DNA from: RGIG990 sp045589455 | GTDB lineage: Bacteria > Verrucomicrobiota > Kiritimatiellia > RFP12 > UBA3636 | DNA: 64,000 bases | NCBI GenBank assembly: GCA_045589455.1 | Contig: JAZNPC010000070.1 | Coordinates: 1 to 64,000 of the forward strand | Direction: 5' to 3' | Part shown: in pieces, positions 26,104-35,219 of the stretch | Position numbering within the stretch: position 1 is the stretch's first letter | Layout: every line of letters begins with the position of its first letter | Program-made: the position numbers and the translations under genes | Notes under the pieces: model-generated | Databases searched by the model: none | What the model saw: only the letters and a program-made list of their open reading frames with translations | Told to the model about the DNA's origin: nothing

Positions 26104-26145
26104 AAAGCGATGGTGACGCCAAGCATCAACCATCGCTTTAAATTT
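26104..26145 (-). terminator. Terminator of the second AGCS gene
   Basis: AAAGCGATGG (26104-26113) pairs perfectly with CCATCGCTTT (26130-26139) around a 16-base loop. On the minus strand it is followed by TTTTTT. The stem is shared with the terminator of the first AGCS gene. Confidence 0.85.
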
Positions 26146-26157
26146 ATTTTTAAAGGC

Positions 26158-27594
26158 TTATTCAATTGTTTCACCACGTTTTCTGCGATCAAAGTAGTTA
26201 CGTGTTTCTTTAGCAACTATTCCGGATAGAACTAGCAAGGAAACACAGTTAGGTATTGCCATCAAGCCATTTGTAATATCAGCAATTGTGAACACAGCAT
26301 CAACTGTAAAGTAAGGACCAACAGCAATCATGACGATGTAGAGAAGTCTGTAAACCATTACGAATTCCATCTTGCCGTTTGTTAAGTATTCTAGACATTT
26401 CTCTGAATAATAATCCCAGCCTAAAATTGTTGTAAAAGCAAAGAATGTCAAGCAAACCATAAGAAGGAATTGAACAGAGATGCCATCGCCACCTAGGTCA
26501 AAGGAAAGTGCTCTTGAAGTTAGCTGAACACCAGTTAGTTGAGCACCAGTTGGATCTACAGAAACAAACTCTGGATTGCATAGAGCAATAACAATAGCTA
26601 AGCCTGTCATTGTACAAACAATCAAGGTATCAATTACTGTGCCAGTCATATTTACAAGGCCCTGTTCAACTGGCTCATTTGTTTGTACTGGAGCAGCAGC
26701 GATAGGTGCAGAACCAAGACCTGCTTCGTTAGAGAAGATACCACGAGCAATACCTTTCTGCATCGCATCCATAACCTGCTTCATTACAAAACCAGCTACA
26801 CCACCAGCAGCAGCCTTCCAACCAAATGCAGATTTAAAGATTAATACAAAAGCAGCAGGAACCTTTGTTGCGTTCATTATAATAACGGATAGACCCAAGA
26901 ACACGTATATGATTGCCATTGCAGGAACAACCTTCTCAGCAACCTTAGAGATACGCTTTAGACCACCAATAATAACAAGTGCAGCACAAATTGTAACAAT
27001 TGCACCACCAATTACTGTTGCCCATGTATAATCCTTGTTAAATAAAGTGAATGCAGTGCTAGACTCAAATGCCATGTTTACAGCAGATGTAATACCATTA
27101 ATCTGTGTTGTTGTACCGATACCTAGTAGAGCACCAATAACACCAAAAGAAGCAAATAATATTGCTAGCCACTTCCATTTTTTACCCATGCCTTTCTCGA
27201 TTGAGTAGAAAGGACCACCCAAAACAGAGCCGTCTGGCTTGATTTCGCGATATTTAATAGCAAGCATACATTCTGCATATTTTGTAGCTGTACCTACAAT
27301 TGCAGCAAACCACATCCAGAATAGAGCGCCAGGACCACCAGCAGCAATAGCTGTTGCAACACCGACGATATTACCAGTACCAATTGTTGCGGAAAGAGCA
27401 GTGCAAAGAGCTGAGAAGCCAGATAGCTCACCAGCACCACTATTATTCTTAAATATCTGCTTAAAAGCAAACCTAAGCTTTGTGAATTGGATACCACGAG
27501 TGCGAATAGTTAGAAGTATGCCAGTAGCTAATATTAAAATAATTGTTGGTAAACCCCAAACAATGTTGTTGACGTTGTTTAGTATTTCGTTCAT
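26158..27594 (-). CDS. Sodium:alanine symporter, AGCS family (copy 2)
   Basis: A 478-residue AGCS carrier with ~11 helices. Signatures are GGPGALFWMWFAAIVGTATK and GIFSNEAGLGSAPIAAAP, then FTTILGWDYYSEKCLEYL. It is strongly similar along its whole length to copy 1 but differs in loops, for example a longer extracellular loop with NPEFVSVDPTGAQLTGVQLT before the last helices. The two may differ in substrate (alanine versus glycine) or regulation. It lies 49 bases downstream of the GH63-like gene on the same strand. A palindromic terminator follows, inside which a longer reading of the GH16 gene would begin. Confidence 0.92.
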   Translation of the reverse strand: MNEILNNVNNIVWGLPTIILILATGILLTIRTRGIQFTKLRFAFKQIFKNNSGAGELSGFSALCTALSATIGTGNIVGVATAIAAGGPGALFWMWFAAIVGTATKYAECMLAIKYREIKPDGSVLGGPFYSIEKGMGKKWKWLAILFASFGVIGALLGIGTTTQINGITSAVNMAFESSTAFTLFNKDYTWATVIGGAIVTICAALVIIGGLKRISKVAEKVVPAMAIIYVFLGLSVIIMNATKVPAAFVLIFKSAFGWKAAAGGVAGFVMKQVMDAMQKGIARGIFSNEAGLGSAPIAAAPVQTNEPVEQGLVNMTGTVIDTLIVCTMTGLAIVIALCNPEFVSVDPTGAQLTGVQLTSRALSFDLGGDGISVQFLLMVCLTFFAFTTILGWDYYSEKCLEYLTNGKMEFVMVYRLLYIVMIAVGPYFTVDAVFTIADITNGLMAIPNCVSLLVLSGIVAKETRNYFDRRKRGETIE

Positions 27595-27643
27595 TTATTT
27601 ACTTTCAGTTTCGTTTTGTGTTTTTTTTTAGTTAGTTAGAAAA

Positions 27644-29191
27644 TTAAATAATCTCAAGCTCAATAGGCATTGTAGATGTCATGTGTACGACAGGTTTCTC
27701 ATCAGCAGAGCTGCGTGCTTCACATATCAAAGAAATCTCATTACCATCAGCAAGAGTAATTTTTTCAATACCATGACGCTCTAGCAAGCGTACCTTCCAT
27801 GTAATTTTGCCAGGATTGAATACTATACCAAATACATCTTGGATTAGCATGCCGATAGGAGCCAGACCTGAGAAGCCAACAAATTCATCGCGCACAGGTG
27901 CTCCATAGAGCTTTCCTGGTGCAATATCTTCCGGATGGTAGCTTTCCCAAATTGTTTTTGTGTTTTCCCAAACCTTTGCAACAGCACTTACATGCTTACG
28001 TGCGAGCTTATGCGCTTCATCTGAGTAGCCGCATGCATCTAAGCCACGAATAATTGCCCACTCAGTAATGCACCATACACCGCCACGCCAGTAGTTGCCA
28101 CCATCTGGCTCATAGCCATTTGCATCTTTAGAAAGGGAACGTGTTCCGCATGGAGCAGCAAATGTTTCTGGATTGTTTAAAGATCTTATTAAAGCTTGTG
28201 CTTGCTCCTTTGAAGCAATACCTGCAAGAAAAGCCCAAAATCCACCAATGTGCTTAACATCAATAGCCTTACCATTTCTATCTAAGTCATGGTAGTGCTC
28301 AGTCTTTTTATTCCACATTTGCTCATTAGCTAATTTTGTCAAAACATCAATTTCTTCAAGCAATTCTTCGTCTTTATCTCTGCCAATAATAGTTGCCATT
28401 TCACAAAGGCACTTAGCATTGAAGAGTTGCTGAAGAGTAACGTCTACCCAAGAAACAAATCCATGATGAAATTCAGCTGAGTGGCGCTCTGTATCATAGC
28501 GAGGAATGTTGTCCATACCGCACCCCCAACCAGAGCATTTATACGAGCCATCCTTCCAAGTGCGAGTTTCGCGTAGGAAATTGTGATAAGCAAGAAGAAC
28601 TGGGTAAACTTTTGCAAGGCGCTCTTTATTACCAGTGAAACGATACCACTCAAGCTCTGCCCAAGCAAAGATATTGCCGCCAACTGATGATAGGTCACTA
28701 CGCTCAAATTGGCTTCTTCCGTCATATACACCTAGCTGGCGAGGAATAAATCCACCAGCATCCTGTGCTGCATAAAAATTGTCTAATTGATTAATAAATG
28801 TAAAAATGTTTGATGCATATTTACCAAACATTGTGATAAAGCATGAACCCCAAATAAATACGCTGCTGCTAAAAGGAGTGTAAACAAAATTACGCTTAAA
28901 GTTTGTTCCTTTTTCAGGCTGATGTAATTTTACACCAAGCATTCTCCAAGAATCGGCAAATGCACCAACCTCATTAGGATGACCATCCCAAATTACTTTT
29001 GGTGTAAGGTCTCTCCATGCTGAAGCATCAGGCAGAGGTTTATCTTCGCGAGGAGCCTTGACAAATGAATTTTCTTTGTAGAAAGGAGATGTATGACCAA
29101 TTGTTGTAAAGTAATATGCATTACGATTACAATCATCCTCATCAAGCTTATCAAGCTCTAATTTCTTGATATCTTCATCATTATTGTCCAT
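27644..29191 (-). CDS. GH63/trehalase-like glycosidase (MGH1 type)
   Basis: A 515-residue (alpha/alpha)6-barrel glycosidase of the group containing GH63 and GH37 and mannosylglycerate hydrolases. Helpful segments are FSSSVFIWGSCFITMFGKYA (~residues 103-122), AAQDAGGFIPRQL, KCSGWGCGMDNIPRYD (a substrate-site Asp region), and GNYWRGGVWCITEWAIIRGL plus NTKTIWESYHPE near the C-terminus, where GH63 members have their second catalytic acid. No signal peptide is present, so it is cytoplasmic, and the substrate is unknown. The N-terminal ~20 residues (MDNNDEDIKKLELDKLDEDD) are very acidic. AAGGGGC precedes the ATG. It heads a minus-strand series with the AGCS and GH16 genes. Confidence 0.75.
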   Translation of the reverse strand: MDNNDEDIKKLELDKLDEDDCNRNAYYFTTIGHTSPFYKENSFVKAPREDKPLPDASAWRDLTPKVIWDGHPNEVGAFADSWRMLGVKLHQPEKGTNFKRNFVYTPFSSSVFIWGSCFITMFGKYASNIFTFINQLDNFYAAQDAGGFIPRQLGVYDGRSQFERSDLSSVGGNIFAWAELEWYRFTGNKERLAKVYPVLLAYHNFLRETRTWKDGSYKCSGWGCGMDNIPRYDTERHSAEFHHGFVSWVDVTLQQLFNAKCLCEMATIIGRDKDEELLEEIDVLTKLANEQMWNKKTEHYHDLDRNGKAIDVKHIGGFWAFLAGIASKEQAQALIRSLNNPETFAAPCGTRSLSKDANGYEPDGGNYWRGGVWCITEWAIIRGLDACGYSDEAHKLARKHVSAVAKVWENTKTIWESYHPEDIAPGKLYGAPVRDEFVGFSGLAPIGMLIQDVFGIVFNPGKITWKVRLLERHGIEKITLADGNEISLICEARSSADEKPVVHMTSTMPIELEII

Positions 29192-29221
29192 ACTTGCCCC
29201 TTAGTTATGCGAAACAAAAAT

Positions 29222-30454
29222 TTAAACAGTTCTGCCAATGCCAGTAACACGTAATGTAAATGTGCTGCCAATAAATGGTGTGTTATGAGATTTTGAAGCA
29301 ATATCTGCTTCTGAAAATTGCCATTCTTCTTCCTTCAAAAATGCAACAGTTGTTGAGACATTATCAAAGAGAGAAGGAATAGAAAGATTCAACAGGGTAG
29401 CAGGGTGTATAGTCCAGCACTTACACCATTCAATTGGAGACATGCCTGCCTCTGTAACCATTGCTGTCCAAGAAGCAGGTGCAGCAGTCTCAAGACCAAT
29501 GATGCCAAACATAGCCTTTGCAAAGCCACCTTCTTTCTTTTGAGCAGAGTGTGGTGCGTGGTCTGTTGCAAAGCAACATATTGTACCGTCAAGAACGCCT
29601 TTTCGTAGAGCAGCAACATCGCTAAGCTTGCCAAGAGGTGGATTCATTTTCCAATTTGCTGAAGCAGAGCTAGGAATTTGTTCTGCAGCAAGCATTAGAT
29701 GGTGTGGTGTTGCTTCAGCAGAAATTTTAACTCCTTCTGCTTGAGCTCTAGCGATAACATCTACTGCTTCAGCGCATGAAAGATGCTGAATATGCATGCG
29801 GCAACCAGTTTGGCGAGCAACCTCAATATCACGCTTTACAGCCTCAACTTCAGCTGCATCAGGGAAAATCTTTTCGCCTTCGCTTGCTACGCATTCACGC
29901 ATAACGCCACCATTTGCAATTGATGGAACAACGGCGTGATCCATAATGACCTTATTAAGCTCTCTGCAGCTTTTAGCCACCTGATACATTGCCTCATCAG
30001 GCGTTACATAGTTGCCGTCATCTGTAAAAGCAATAGCAGAAGGTAAATCTTTTGGGTTGACTGCTTCTTTGCCAGCACGTCCCTTTGTGCAGCATGCTGT
30101 AGGGTATAGCCTTACTAAGCCTTCGGAATACTTTTCTGATTCTTCAATTTGGAAGCGTAGAACCTCTTCATTATCTGCAGCTGGGGTTGTGTTTGGCATT
30201 GTCGTTACAATGCTAAACCCTCCAGCTATAGCAGCTGCCATACCTGTCTGAATAGTTTCTGAGTCAGTAGCGCCTGGCTCTCTAAAATGCGTGTGAATGT
30301 CAACTAGACCAGGCATAACAATATAACCTGTGCCATCATAAGAACCATCCTCTAATTGTGGCAGCGTAGGAATACGTGTTCCTTCAATGTTAAGCTCTCC
30401 AATACAGTCCTTCCCTGTGGCAGGGTCCAATATTCGTAGATTCTTTATTAGCAT
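29222..30454 (-). CDS. pyrC: Dihydroorotase
   Basis: A 410-residue class I dihydroorotase of the amidohydrolase superfamily, catalysing the third step of pyrimidine synthesis. The metal-binding GLVDIHTHFREPGATDSETI (~residues 49-68) is diagnostic. MHIQHLSCAEAVDVI supplies a metal histidine, EATPHHLML another, and CFATDHAPHSAQKKEGGF the catalytic Asp and substrate loop. It is encoded 24 bases after the PurF-like gene on the same strand, so purine- and pyrimidine-type genes share a probable transcript. The ATG has no strong ribosome-binding site, which suggests coupling to the upstream gene. Length is normal. Confidence 0.93.
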   Translation of the reverse strand: MLIKNLRILDPATGKDCIGELNIEGTRIPTLPQLEDGSYDGTGYIVMPGLVDIHTHFREPGATDSETIQTGMAAAIAGGFSIVTTMPNTTPAADNEEVLRFQIEESEKYSEGLVRLYPTACCTKGRAGKEAVNPKDLPSAIAFTDDGNYVTPDEAMYQVAKSCRELNKVIMDHAVVPSIANGGVMRECVASEGEKIFPDAAEVEAVKRDIEVARQTGCRMHIQHLSCAEAVDVIARAQAEGVKISAEATPHHLMLAAEQIPSSASANWKMNPPLGKLSDVAALRKGVLDGTICCFATDHAPHSAQKKEGGFAKAMFGIIGLETAAPASWTAMVTEAGMSPIEWCKCWTIHPATLLNLSIPSLFDNVSTTVAFLKEEEWQFSEADIASKSHNTPFIGSTFTLRVTGIGRTV

Positions 30455-30478
30455 TTTAGAATATGATTATTTGTAAAA

Positions 30479-31966
30479 TTATTTCTTTTCAGGAGGAAGG
30501 CAACCCTCTGTGTGAGCACAGTTGTGGCAACCATGTGGGCATTCGTGTGGCATAGAGATATCCTCACCATTCCAGCAGAATGTGCAAATGCCTTTTAGAT
30601 TTAATGCCTTTTTGAAATCATCTAGTCTTTGGAATGCTAGTGAGTCAAGCTTGAATTGCTCACGGAGTAAATCAACCATGCTCTTATATGGAGCGCCATC
30701 TGGATCGCGATATTTTGAAATATCTGCATCTTCTCCTTCTAGTTCCTTGATTGCGCGGCGTGTGGCGAGGTCAAGAACAGAACGAGAGGATGAGAAATTT
30801 AAGAATTTGCAAGGATAGAGTAGTGGTGGGCATGCAATGCGCATGTGCATTTCACGTGCTCCTGCCTTACGGATAATTGCCATCTGGTCCATTAGCTGTG
30901 TTCCACGAACAATTGAGTCATCGCAGAAGATAATGCTCTTATCCTTGATTAACTCTTTAATAGCTAAAAGCTTCATCTTTGCAATGTGCTTACGTGCAGA
31001 TTGACGGGTTGGAGTAAAGCTACGAGCCCATGTTGGTGTATACTTGATGAATGGGCGAGCATAGCGTAGCTTTGATTGCTCTGCGAAACCAAGCGCATGG
31101 CTAACACCAGAATCAGGAATACCTGCTACAAGATCAGCAGGAACACATGAAGCTTCTGCAAGCTGTGCACCATTACGGTAGCGGCTTTCTTCCACATTGA
31201 TTCCTTCATAAGTAGAAGCTGGGAAGCCATAGTAAACATAGAAGAAAGAGCAGATTGCCATCTTTTCATATTGTGGCTCTGCTAGAGTTGTGCATGAGTT
31301 ATTTGTAATGCAAACAATTTCTCCTGGACCAAGATCTTTTACATGCTCATAGCCTAGAGTAAGGAATGCAGAAGATTCAATGGTTACTGCGTATGCATCT
31401 TCCTTTTTACCTATAATTACAGGTGTTCTTCCATAATAATCGCGTGAGGCATAAATTTCACCTGATTCAGTAAGAATAAGGATTGAGCATGAGCCTTTAA
31501 TACGCTTTTGGACATTTTTGATGCCTTCTACAAATGAGCCTTTGCTGTTGATTAAAGCGCCGACAACTTCGGTTGGTGTGATTTCACCCGACTGCATTGC
31601 GGCAAAATGGTAGGTGTTATCATTAAGAAAATCTTTTATTATTTCATCTAGGTTTGTAATTAGACCCACGGTCATTAGTGCAAATTTACCAAGATGAGAG
31701 TAAAAGAGGAGTGGCTGATCGTCTGTGTCGCTTATAGACCCAATACCTGAACGTAGCTTATCATTTGTTATACATTCGGCAAAGTCGCTTTCAAAGCGCG
31801 TACGGAATGGGGAATTTGAAATATCATGAATAAAACGTACGAATTTGTCGCCATTCCAAAAGGCCATACCACCGCGATGTGTGCCTAAATGTGAATGATA
31901 ATCGGTACCATAAAAAACATCGGCAACGCAATTTGCGGAAGATGTTGAACCAAAGAAGCCACCCAT
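30479..31966 (-). CDS. PurF-like amidophosphoribosyltransferase with degenerate glutaminase domain
   Basis: A 495-residue protein with the PurF architecture: N-terminal Ntn-type glutamine amidotransferase domain (~1-240) and phosphoribosyltransferase domain (~240-455). The PRPP-binding motif SIIFCDDSIVRGTQL is intact. The glutaminase is not. PurF must expose Cys as residue 1 after processing (C-G-I/V-x-G), but here the chain begins MGGFFGSTSS, after a clear GGAG ribosome-binding site. The usual G-H-x-R-Y-x-T reads GIGSISDTDD, HNGNL reads MTVGLI, and the D of SDSE is replaced (TPTE). An extra Cys-rich tail carries Cys 461, 464, 476, 480, 483 and 489. It probably uses ammonia or a different acceptor, or is a paralogue with another role; a canonical purF may exist elsewhere. 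Confidence 0.8.
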   Translation of the reverse strand: MGGFFGSTSSANCVADVFYGTDYHSHLGTHRGGMAFWNGDKFVRFIHDISNSPFRTRFESDFAECITNDKLRSGIGSISDTDDQPLLFYSHLGKFALMTVGLITNLDEIIKDFLNDNTYHFAAMQSGEITPTEVVGALINSKGSFVEGIKNVQKRIKGSCSILILTESGEIYASRDYYGRTPVIIGKKEDAYAVTIESSAFLTLGYEHVKDLGPGEIVCITNNSCTTLAEPQYEKMAICSFFYVYYGFPASTYEGINVEESRYRNGAQLAEASCVPADLVAGIPDSGVSHALGFAEQSKLRYARPFIKYTPTWARSFTPTRQSARKHIAKMKLLAIKELIKDKSIIFCDDSIVRGTQLMDQMAIIRKAGAREMHMRIACPPLLYPCKFLNFSSSRSVLDLATRRAIKELEGEDADISKYRDPDGAPYKSMVDLLREQFKLDSLAFQRLDDFKKALNLKGICTFCWNGEDISMPHECPHGCHNCAHTEGCLPPEKK

Positions 31967-32425
31967 AAAATTACTCCAAAAGAATATGTCGGATTTAAAA
32001 AAAGAGTTCTAATATATTACTACAATTATTTTTTGATGTAAAATAAATTTTTGATTTATCAAACTTTTTATGGAATTTTTGTCGGGAAGTAAGGTGGGGG
32101 CTTTCTTGTTGTTATGGCTTTCGAAGCAAAAAAGCAACTTCATAGTGTTTGTTTGTATGACTTACTCGGTCTTTGATACAGAAAGTGTGGTGCATGTGGT
32201 GGTTCAAGGTATGAGGTTTAACTGATGAATAACTTAAATGCGTTCTAGAGTTACCATTTGTCAGCAAAATTTGGTCAGATTGGGTGTAAAAGTTAAGATG
32301 CTGATAGAAAACCAGGAAAAACTGCTTTTCACTTGCCTAATTCATTAGATTTTACTAAAATATACCTAAAAAACTATACCTTATACCATATGTAATTTTT
32401 AACACGTAATATGTAGGAAATCTAG
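31967..32425. other. Divergent intergenic region between the PurF-like gene and rseP
   Basis: These 459 bases must hold two divergent promoters, but I cannot assign them confidently. A 51-codon frame at 32070-32225 has no ribosome-binding site and was rejected. No known riboswitch was recognised (a purine or PurR-type element would be plausible but was not seen). Confidence 0.4.
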
Positions 32426-34090
32426 ATGTCATTATTTTTAAGTATACTTGCTATAATCTTAGGCATTGTTGCTATTATATTTTTCTTTAGTCTTACAATT
32501 TTTGTTCATGAGTTTGGTCACTTTTTAGCAGGTAGGTTGTTGGGTCTAAAAGCACCTATCTTTTCTATCGGTTTCGGACCTTGTCTTTGGAAAAAAAAGA
32601 TAAAAGACACAGAGTTTCGAATATCTCTTATACCTTTAGGTGGATATGTTTCTCTTCCTGAGTTAGATCCTACAGGCATGGAACTTATTCAAGGAAGCTC
32701 TGGAGAAAAGGAAGAAAAAGTTACTCCTGCAGCCTGGTGGAAGCGTATAATTGTTGCTTTTGCAGGTCCATTAGGGAATATTCTTTTTGCGATATTATTG
32801 GCACTAATTCTTTTTGCATTTCCACAACAAAATAGCGTACCAGAAGAAATCAAGTTCCCAAATGGTTTTGTTATAGGTCATGTTGATCCAGAGTCATTAG
32901 CAGCTGAAGCTGGTCTTCGTGCTGGTGATGTTATTACTAGTGTTAATGGGCGTAATGTAGAAATCTACAATGAATTTGTTCAAGAAGTTCATCTTGGTGC
33001 AAAGGAGGTTGTTGTTGGTTCTACTACGAATATAATTGCTACAGTTTGTGTGTCAAATATTTATGATAATGTTTATAATCCTTCATTAAATATTCCTGTT
33101 GTGATGCCAGAGGGGCAGAAGTTTTATACAGTTGAAGGTATAAAAGAGGCAGATGTCTTAGTTATTCAAGAAGTTGCGGAAGGTAGTCCAGCAGAAAAAG
33201 CATCAATTCAAAAGGATGACTATATTTTTGCATGCAATGGTAAGCGTTTAATATACTCTGAAGAACTTTCAGCAATTATTGGTACTGGAGATCCTTTATC
33301 TATCACACTTTATAGAGATGGGGGCTTTGTTGATGTCGAAGTCACTCCAGAGTATTCTGAGGAGCATGAAAAATACCTCATTGGTATTGTTTACAATTCT
33401 GCAAAGGCTCCTATAGTTTACCCTTGGATGAAATCACATAATCCAATAGATCAGTTAAGTGATGATGCATCATCAATATTCAGAATCCTCGAATCGTTAT
33501 TTACACCAAAAGAGAAAGGTGAGGCTTCACGTACAGTAAATGCACTAGGAGGACCAATTTCTATTTTCACAGTTATGTGGTTTAATGTTCTTTCTGGTTT
33601 TCTTTGCTTTTTAGGATTTATTAGATTTTTAAATATTAATTTAGCAATTTTGAATTTGCTTCCAATACCTATTCTTGATGGTGGACACATCATGTTCGCA
33701 TTGTGGCGTGGTATTTTCCGTAGAGAACTACCTGCAAAAATTATAAACTTGGTTTGCAATCTTTTCGGTATTTTATTAATCGCATTTTTTATCTTCATTT
33801 CTTGTAAGGATGTTAGAACGGTTTGGGGTTTGGTAAAATCTGATGATAAGGCTCAAGAGGAGCAAGTTAATGAAGAAGAAACGGAAGCCAATGAAGAAAT
33901 TGAGGCAGAAGTCGATAATTCAGTAGATACAAGTACAAATGAGCAAATTCAGGAGGAGGCTGTTCTTTTAGATGGAGAATATGAGGTGATTCCTTCTGAA
34001 GATACAGAGTATCAAGATACATACGATTTTAAAGGAGTAACCGAAGCAGCTGAGGAAGATAGTTCATTTGAGGTTGGTCCAATAGAATAA
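32426..34090 (+). CDS. rseP: RseP-type site-2 membrane metalloprotease
   Basis: A 554-residue intramembrane zinc protease (M50). The zinc motif HEFGH is at residues 28-32 inside the first helix, and LPIPILDGGHI in a later helix carries the third ligand. Between them are two PDZ domains (~150-230 with LAAEAGLRAGDVITSVNG; ~245-315 with SPAEKASIQKDDYIFACNG). It cleaves anti-sigma factors and signal-peptide remnants in the inner membrane. It is about 100 residues longer than E. coli RseP because of a strongly acidic, low-complexity cytoplasmic tail (after ~residue 480) rich in E, D and Q. It starts the plus-strand series rseP-ispG-sugar transferase. GTAGGAAA precedes the ATG. Confidence 0.92.
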   Translation: MSLFLSILAIILGIVAIIFFFSLTIFVHEFGHFLAGRLLGLKAPIFSIGFGPCLWKKKIKDTEFRISLIPLGGYVSLPELDPTGMELIQGSSGEKEEKVTPAAWWKRIIVAFAGPLGNILFAILLALILFAFPQQNSVPEEIKFPNGFVIGHVDPESLAAEAGLRAGDVITSVNGRNVEIYNEFVQEVHLGAKEVVVGSTTNIIATVCVSNIYDNVYNPSLNIPVVMPEGQKFYTVEGIKEADVLVIQEVAEGSPAEKASIQKDDYIFACNGKRLIYSEELSAIIGTGDPLSITLYRDGGFVDVEVTPEYSEEHEKYLIGIVYNSAKAPIVYPWMKSHNPIDQLSDDASSIFRILESLFTPKEKGEASRTVNALGGPISIFTVMWFNVLSGFLCFLGFIRFLNINLAILNLLPIPILDGGHIMFALWRGIFRRELPAKIINLVCNLFGILLIAFFIFISCKDVRTVWGLVKSDDKAQEEQVNEEETEANEEIEAEVDNSVDTSTNEQIQEEAVLLDGEYEVIPSEDTEYQDTYDFKGVTEAAEEDSSFEVGPIE

Positions 34091-34121
34091 ATTTCTTTTT
34101 ATTTCCTTTTAATTTCAAGCT

Positions 34122-35219
34122 ATGGAAAAAGTAAATACAATAGCAAGAGAAAATACACGTAGAATACAACTCGGTAGTGTTACTATTGGAGGGGGTGCGG
34201 CTGTTAGTGTCCAAACGATGGCCAATACAGATACGCACGACGTTAAAGCAAGTGTAGAGTCAGTAAAGAGCTTTGGACGAGCTGGCTGTGACATTGTTAG
34301 GTTTGCAGTGCCAGATGTGGCTGCAGCAGAAGCATTGGGTGAAATTAAACGTGCTTGCCCAGAAATGCCATTGGTCGCCGATATTCATTTTGATTGGCGA
34401 CTTGCTATTAAATCAATTGAAGCAGGGGTTGATGGTCTTCGCATTAATCCTGGAAATATTGGTAGTAAGGATAAAGTGCTTGCAGTTGCAAATGCTGCAA
34501 AGGCTAGGGGCATCCCAATAAGAATTGGTGTTAATGCTGGTTCTCTTGATTTAGCTCTTCGTGAAAAATATGGAGGAGCTACTGCTGAAGCTTTAGTTGA
34601 AAGTGCAATGCAGCATGTGCGTCTTTTAGAGGAGGTTGATTTCTACGATATTAAGATATCTGTTAAGGCCTCAGACATTGACCGTACATTGGCAGCATAT
34701 AGACTATTATCAAAGACAACAAATTATCCTCTTCATCTTGGACTTACAGAGGCAGGAACCTTTCTTGCAGGAACAGTGCGCTCTTCTGTGGCATTAGGTA
34801 TTTTGCTTTCAGAAGGAATTGGTGATACTATTCGTATTTCATTAACAGATGAACCGATAAAAGAGGTTAAGGCTGGATTAGAGCTCTTGCGTTGCTTGAA
34901 GCTTCGTGCACCAGGTCCAAATGTTACTTCTTGCCCAACTTGTGGTAGAACTAAAGCAGATGTTTTTACTACAGCAAATAAAGTAGAGGAGCTATTAGAG
35001 GAATTTTATCATGAAAATCCTAATGCTCCACGTCCGCATGTTGCAGTTATGGGCTGCGTAGTGAATGGACCAGGTGAGGCTAAGGATGCAGATGTGGCCC
35101 TAGTGGGAGGAGATAATTGCTTTTTCCTTTATGTTAAGGGAGAGAGAATTTCAAAGCATACCGTCGCTACGGCGCCTTCAGTGATTGTTGATTATATTAA
35201 GGGGTTAGCAAATGTATAA
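34122..35219 (+). CDS. ispG: 4-hydroxy-3-methylbut-2-enyl diphosphate synthase
   Basis: A 365-residue IspG (GcpE), the [4Fe-4S] enzyme of the MEP isoprenoid pathway. The N-terminal barrel has VQTMANTDTHDV, VADIHFDWRLA and GLRINPGNIG, the usual signatures. The C-terminal cluster domain has CPTCGR and, further on, GCVVNGPGEA, giving the three cluster cysteines. Length is typical for the short bacterial form. Its end overlaps the start of the sugar transferase gene by 8 bases, so the undecaprenyl-dependent transferase is co-translated with an isoprenoid enzyme. The ATG lacks a good ribosome-binding site, which may mean coupling to rseP, 31 bases upstream. Confidence 0.95.
   Translation: MEKVNTIARENTRRIQLGSVTIGGGAAVSVQTMANTDTHDVKASVESVKSFGRAGCDIVRFAVPDVAAAEALGEIKRACPEMPLVADIHFDWRLAIKSIEAGVDGLRINPGNIGSKDKVLAVANAAKARGIPIRIGVNAGSLDLALREKYGGATAEALVESAMQHVRLLEEVDFYDIKISVKASDIDRTLAAYRLLSKTTNYPLHLGLTEAGTFLAGTVRSSVALGILLSEGIGDTIRISLTDEPIKEVKAGLELLRCLKLRAPGPNVTSCPTCGRTKADVFTTANKVEELLEEFYHENPNAPRPHVAVMGCVVNGPGEAKDADVALVGGDNCFFLYVKGERISKHTVATAPSVIVDYIKGLANV

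Noticed and set aside
26079..26216. Extended N-terminus of the GH16 gene with an apparent signal peptide
   Set aside because: It runs through the terminator hairpin of the preceding gene and overlaps that gene, while ATG 26078 has a good ribosome-binding site.
26576..27031. Long antisense frames opposite the AGCS, permease and radical SAM genes (for example 26576-27031 plus, 44938-45357 plus, 6060-6509 minus)
   Set aside because: They lie wholly opposite well-supported genes, lack ribosome-binding sites and recognisable domains, and have shadow-frame composition.
32070..32225. A 51-codon ORF (MEFLSGSKVGAFLLLWLSKQ...) upstream of rseP
   Set aside because: No ribosome-binding site, no similarity recognised, and located where promoters are expected.
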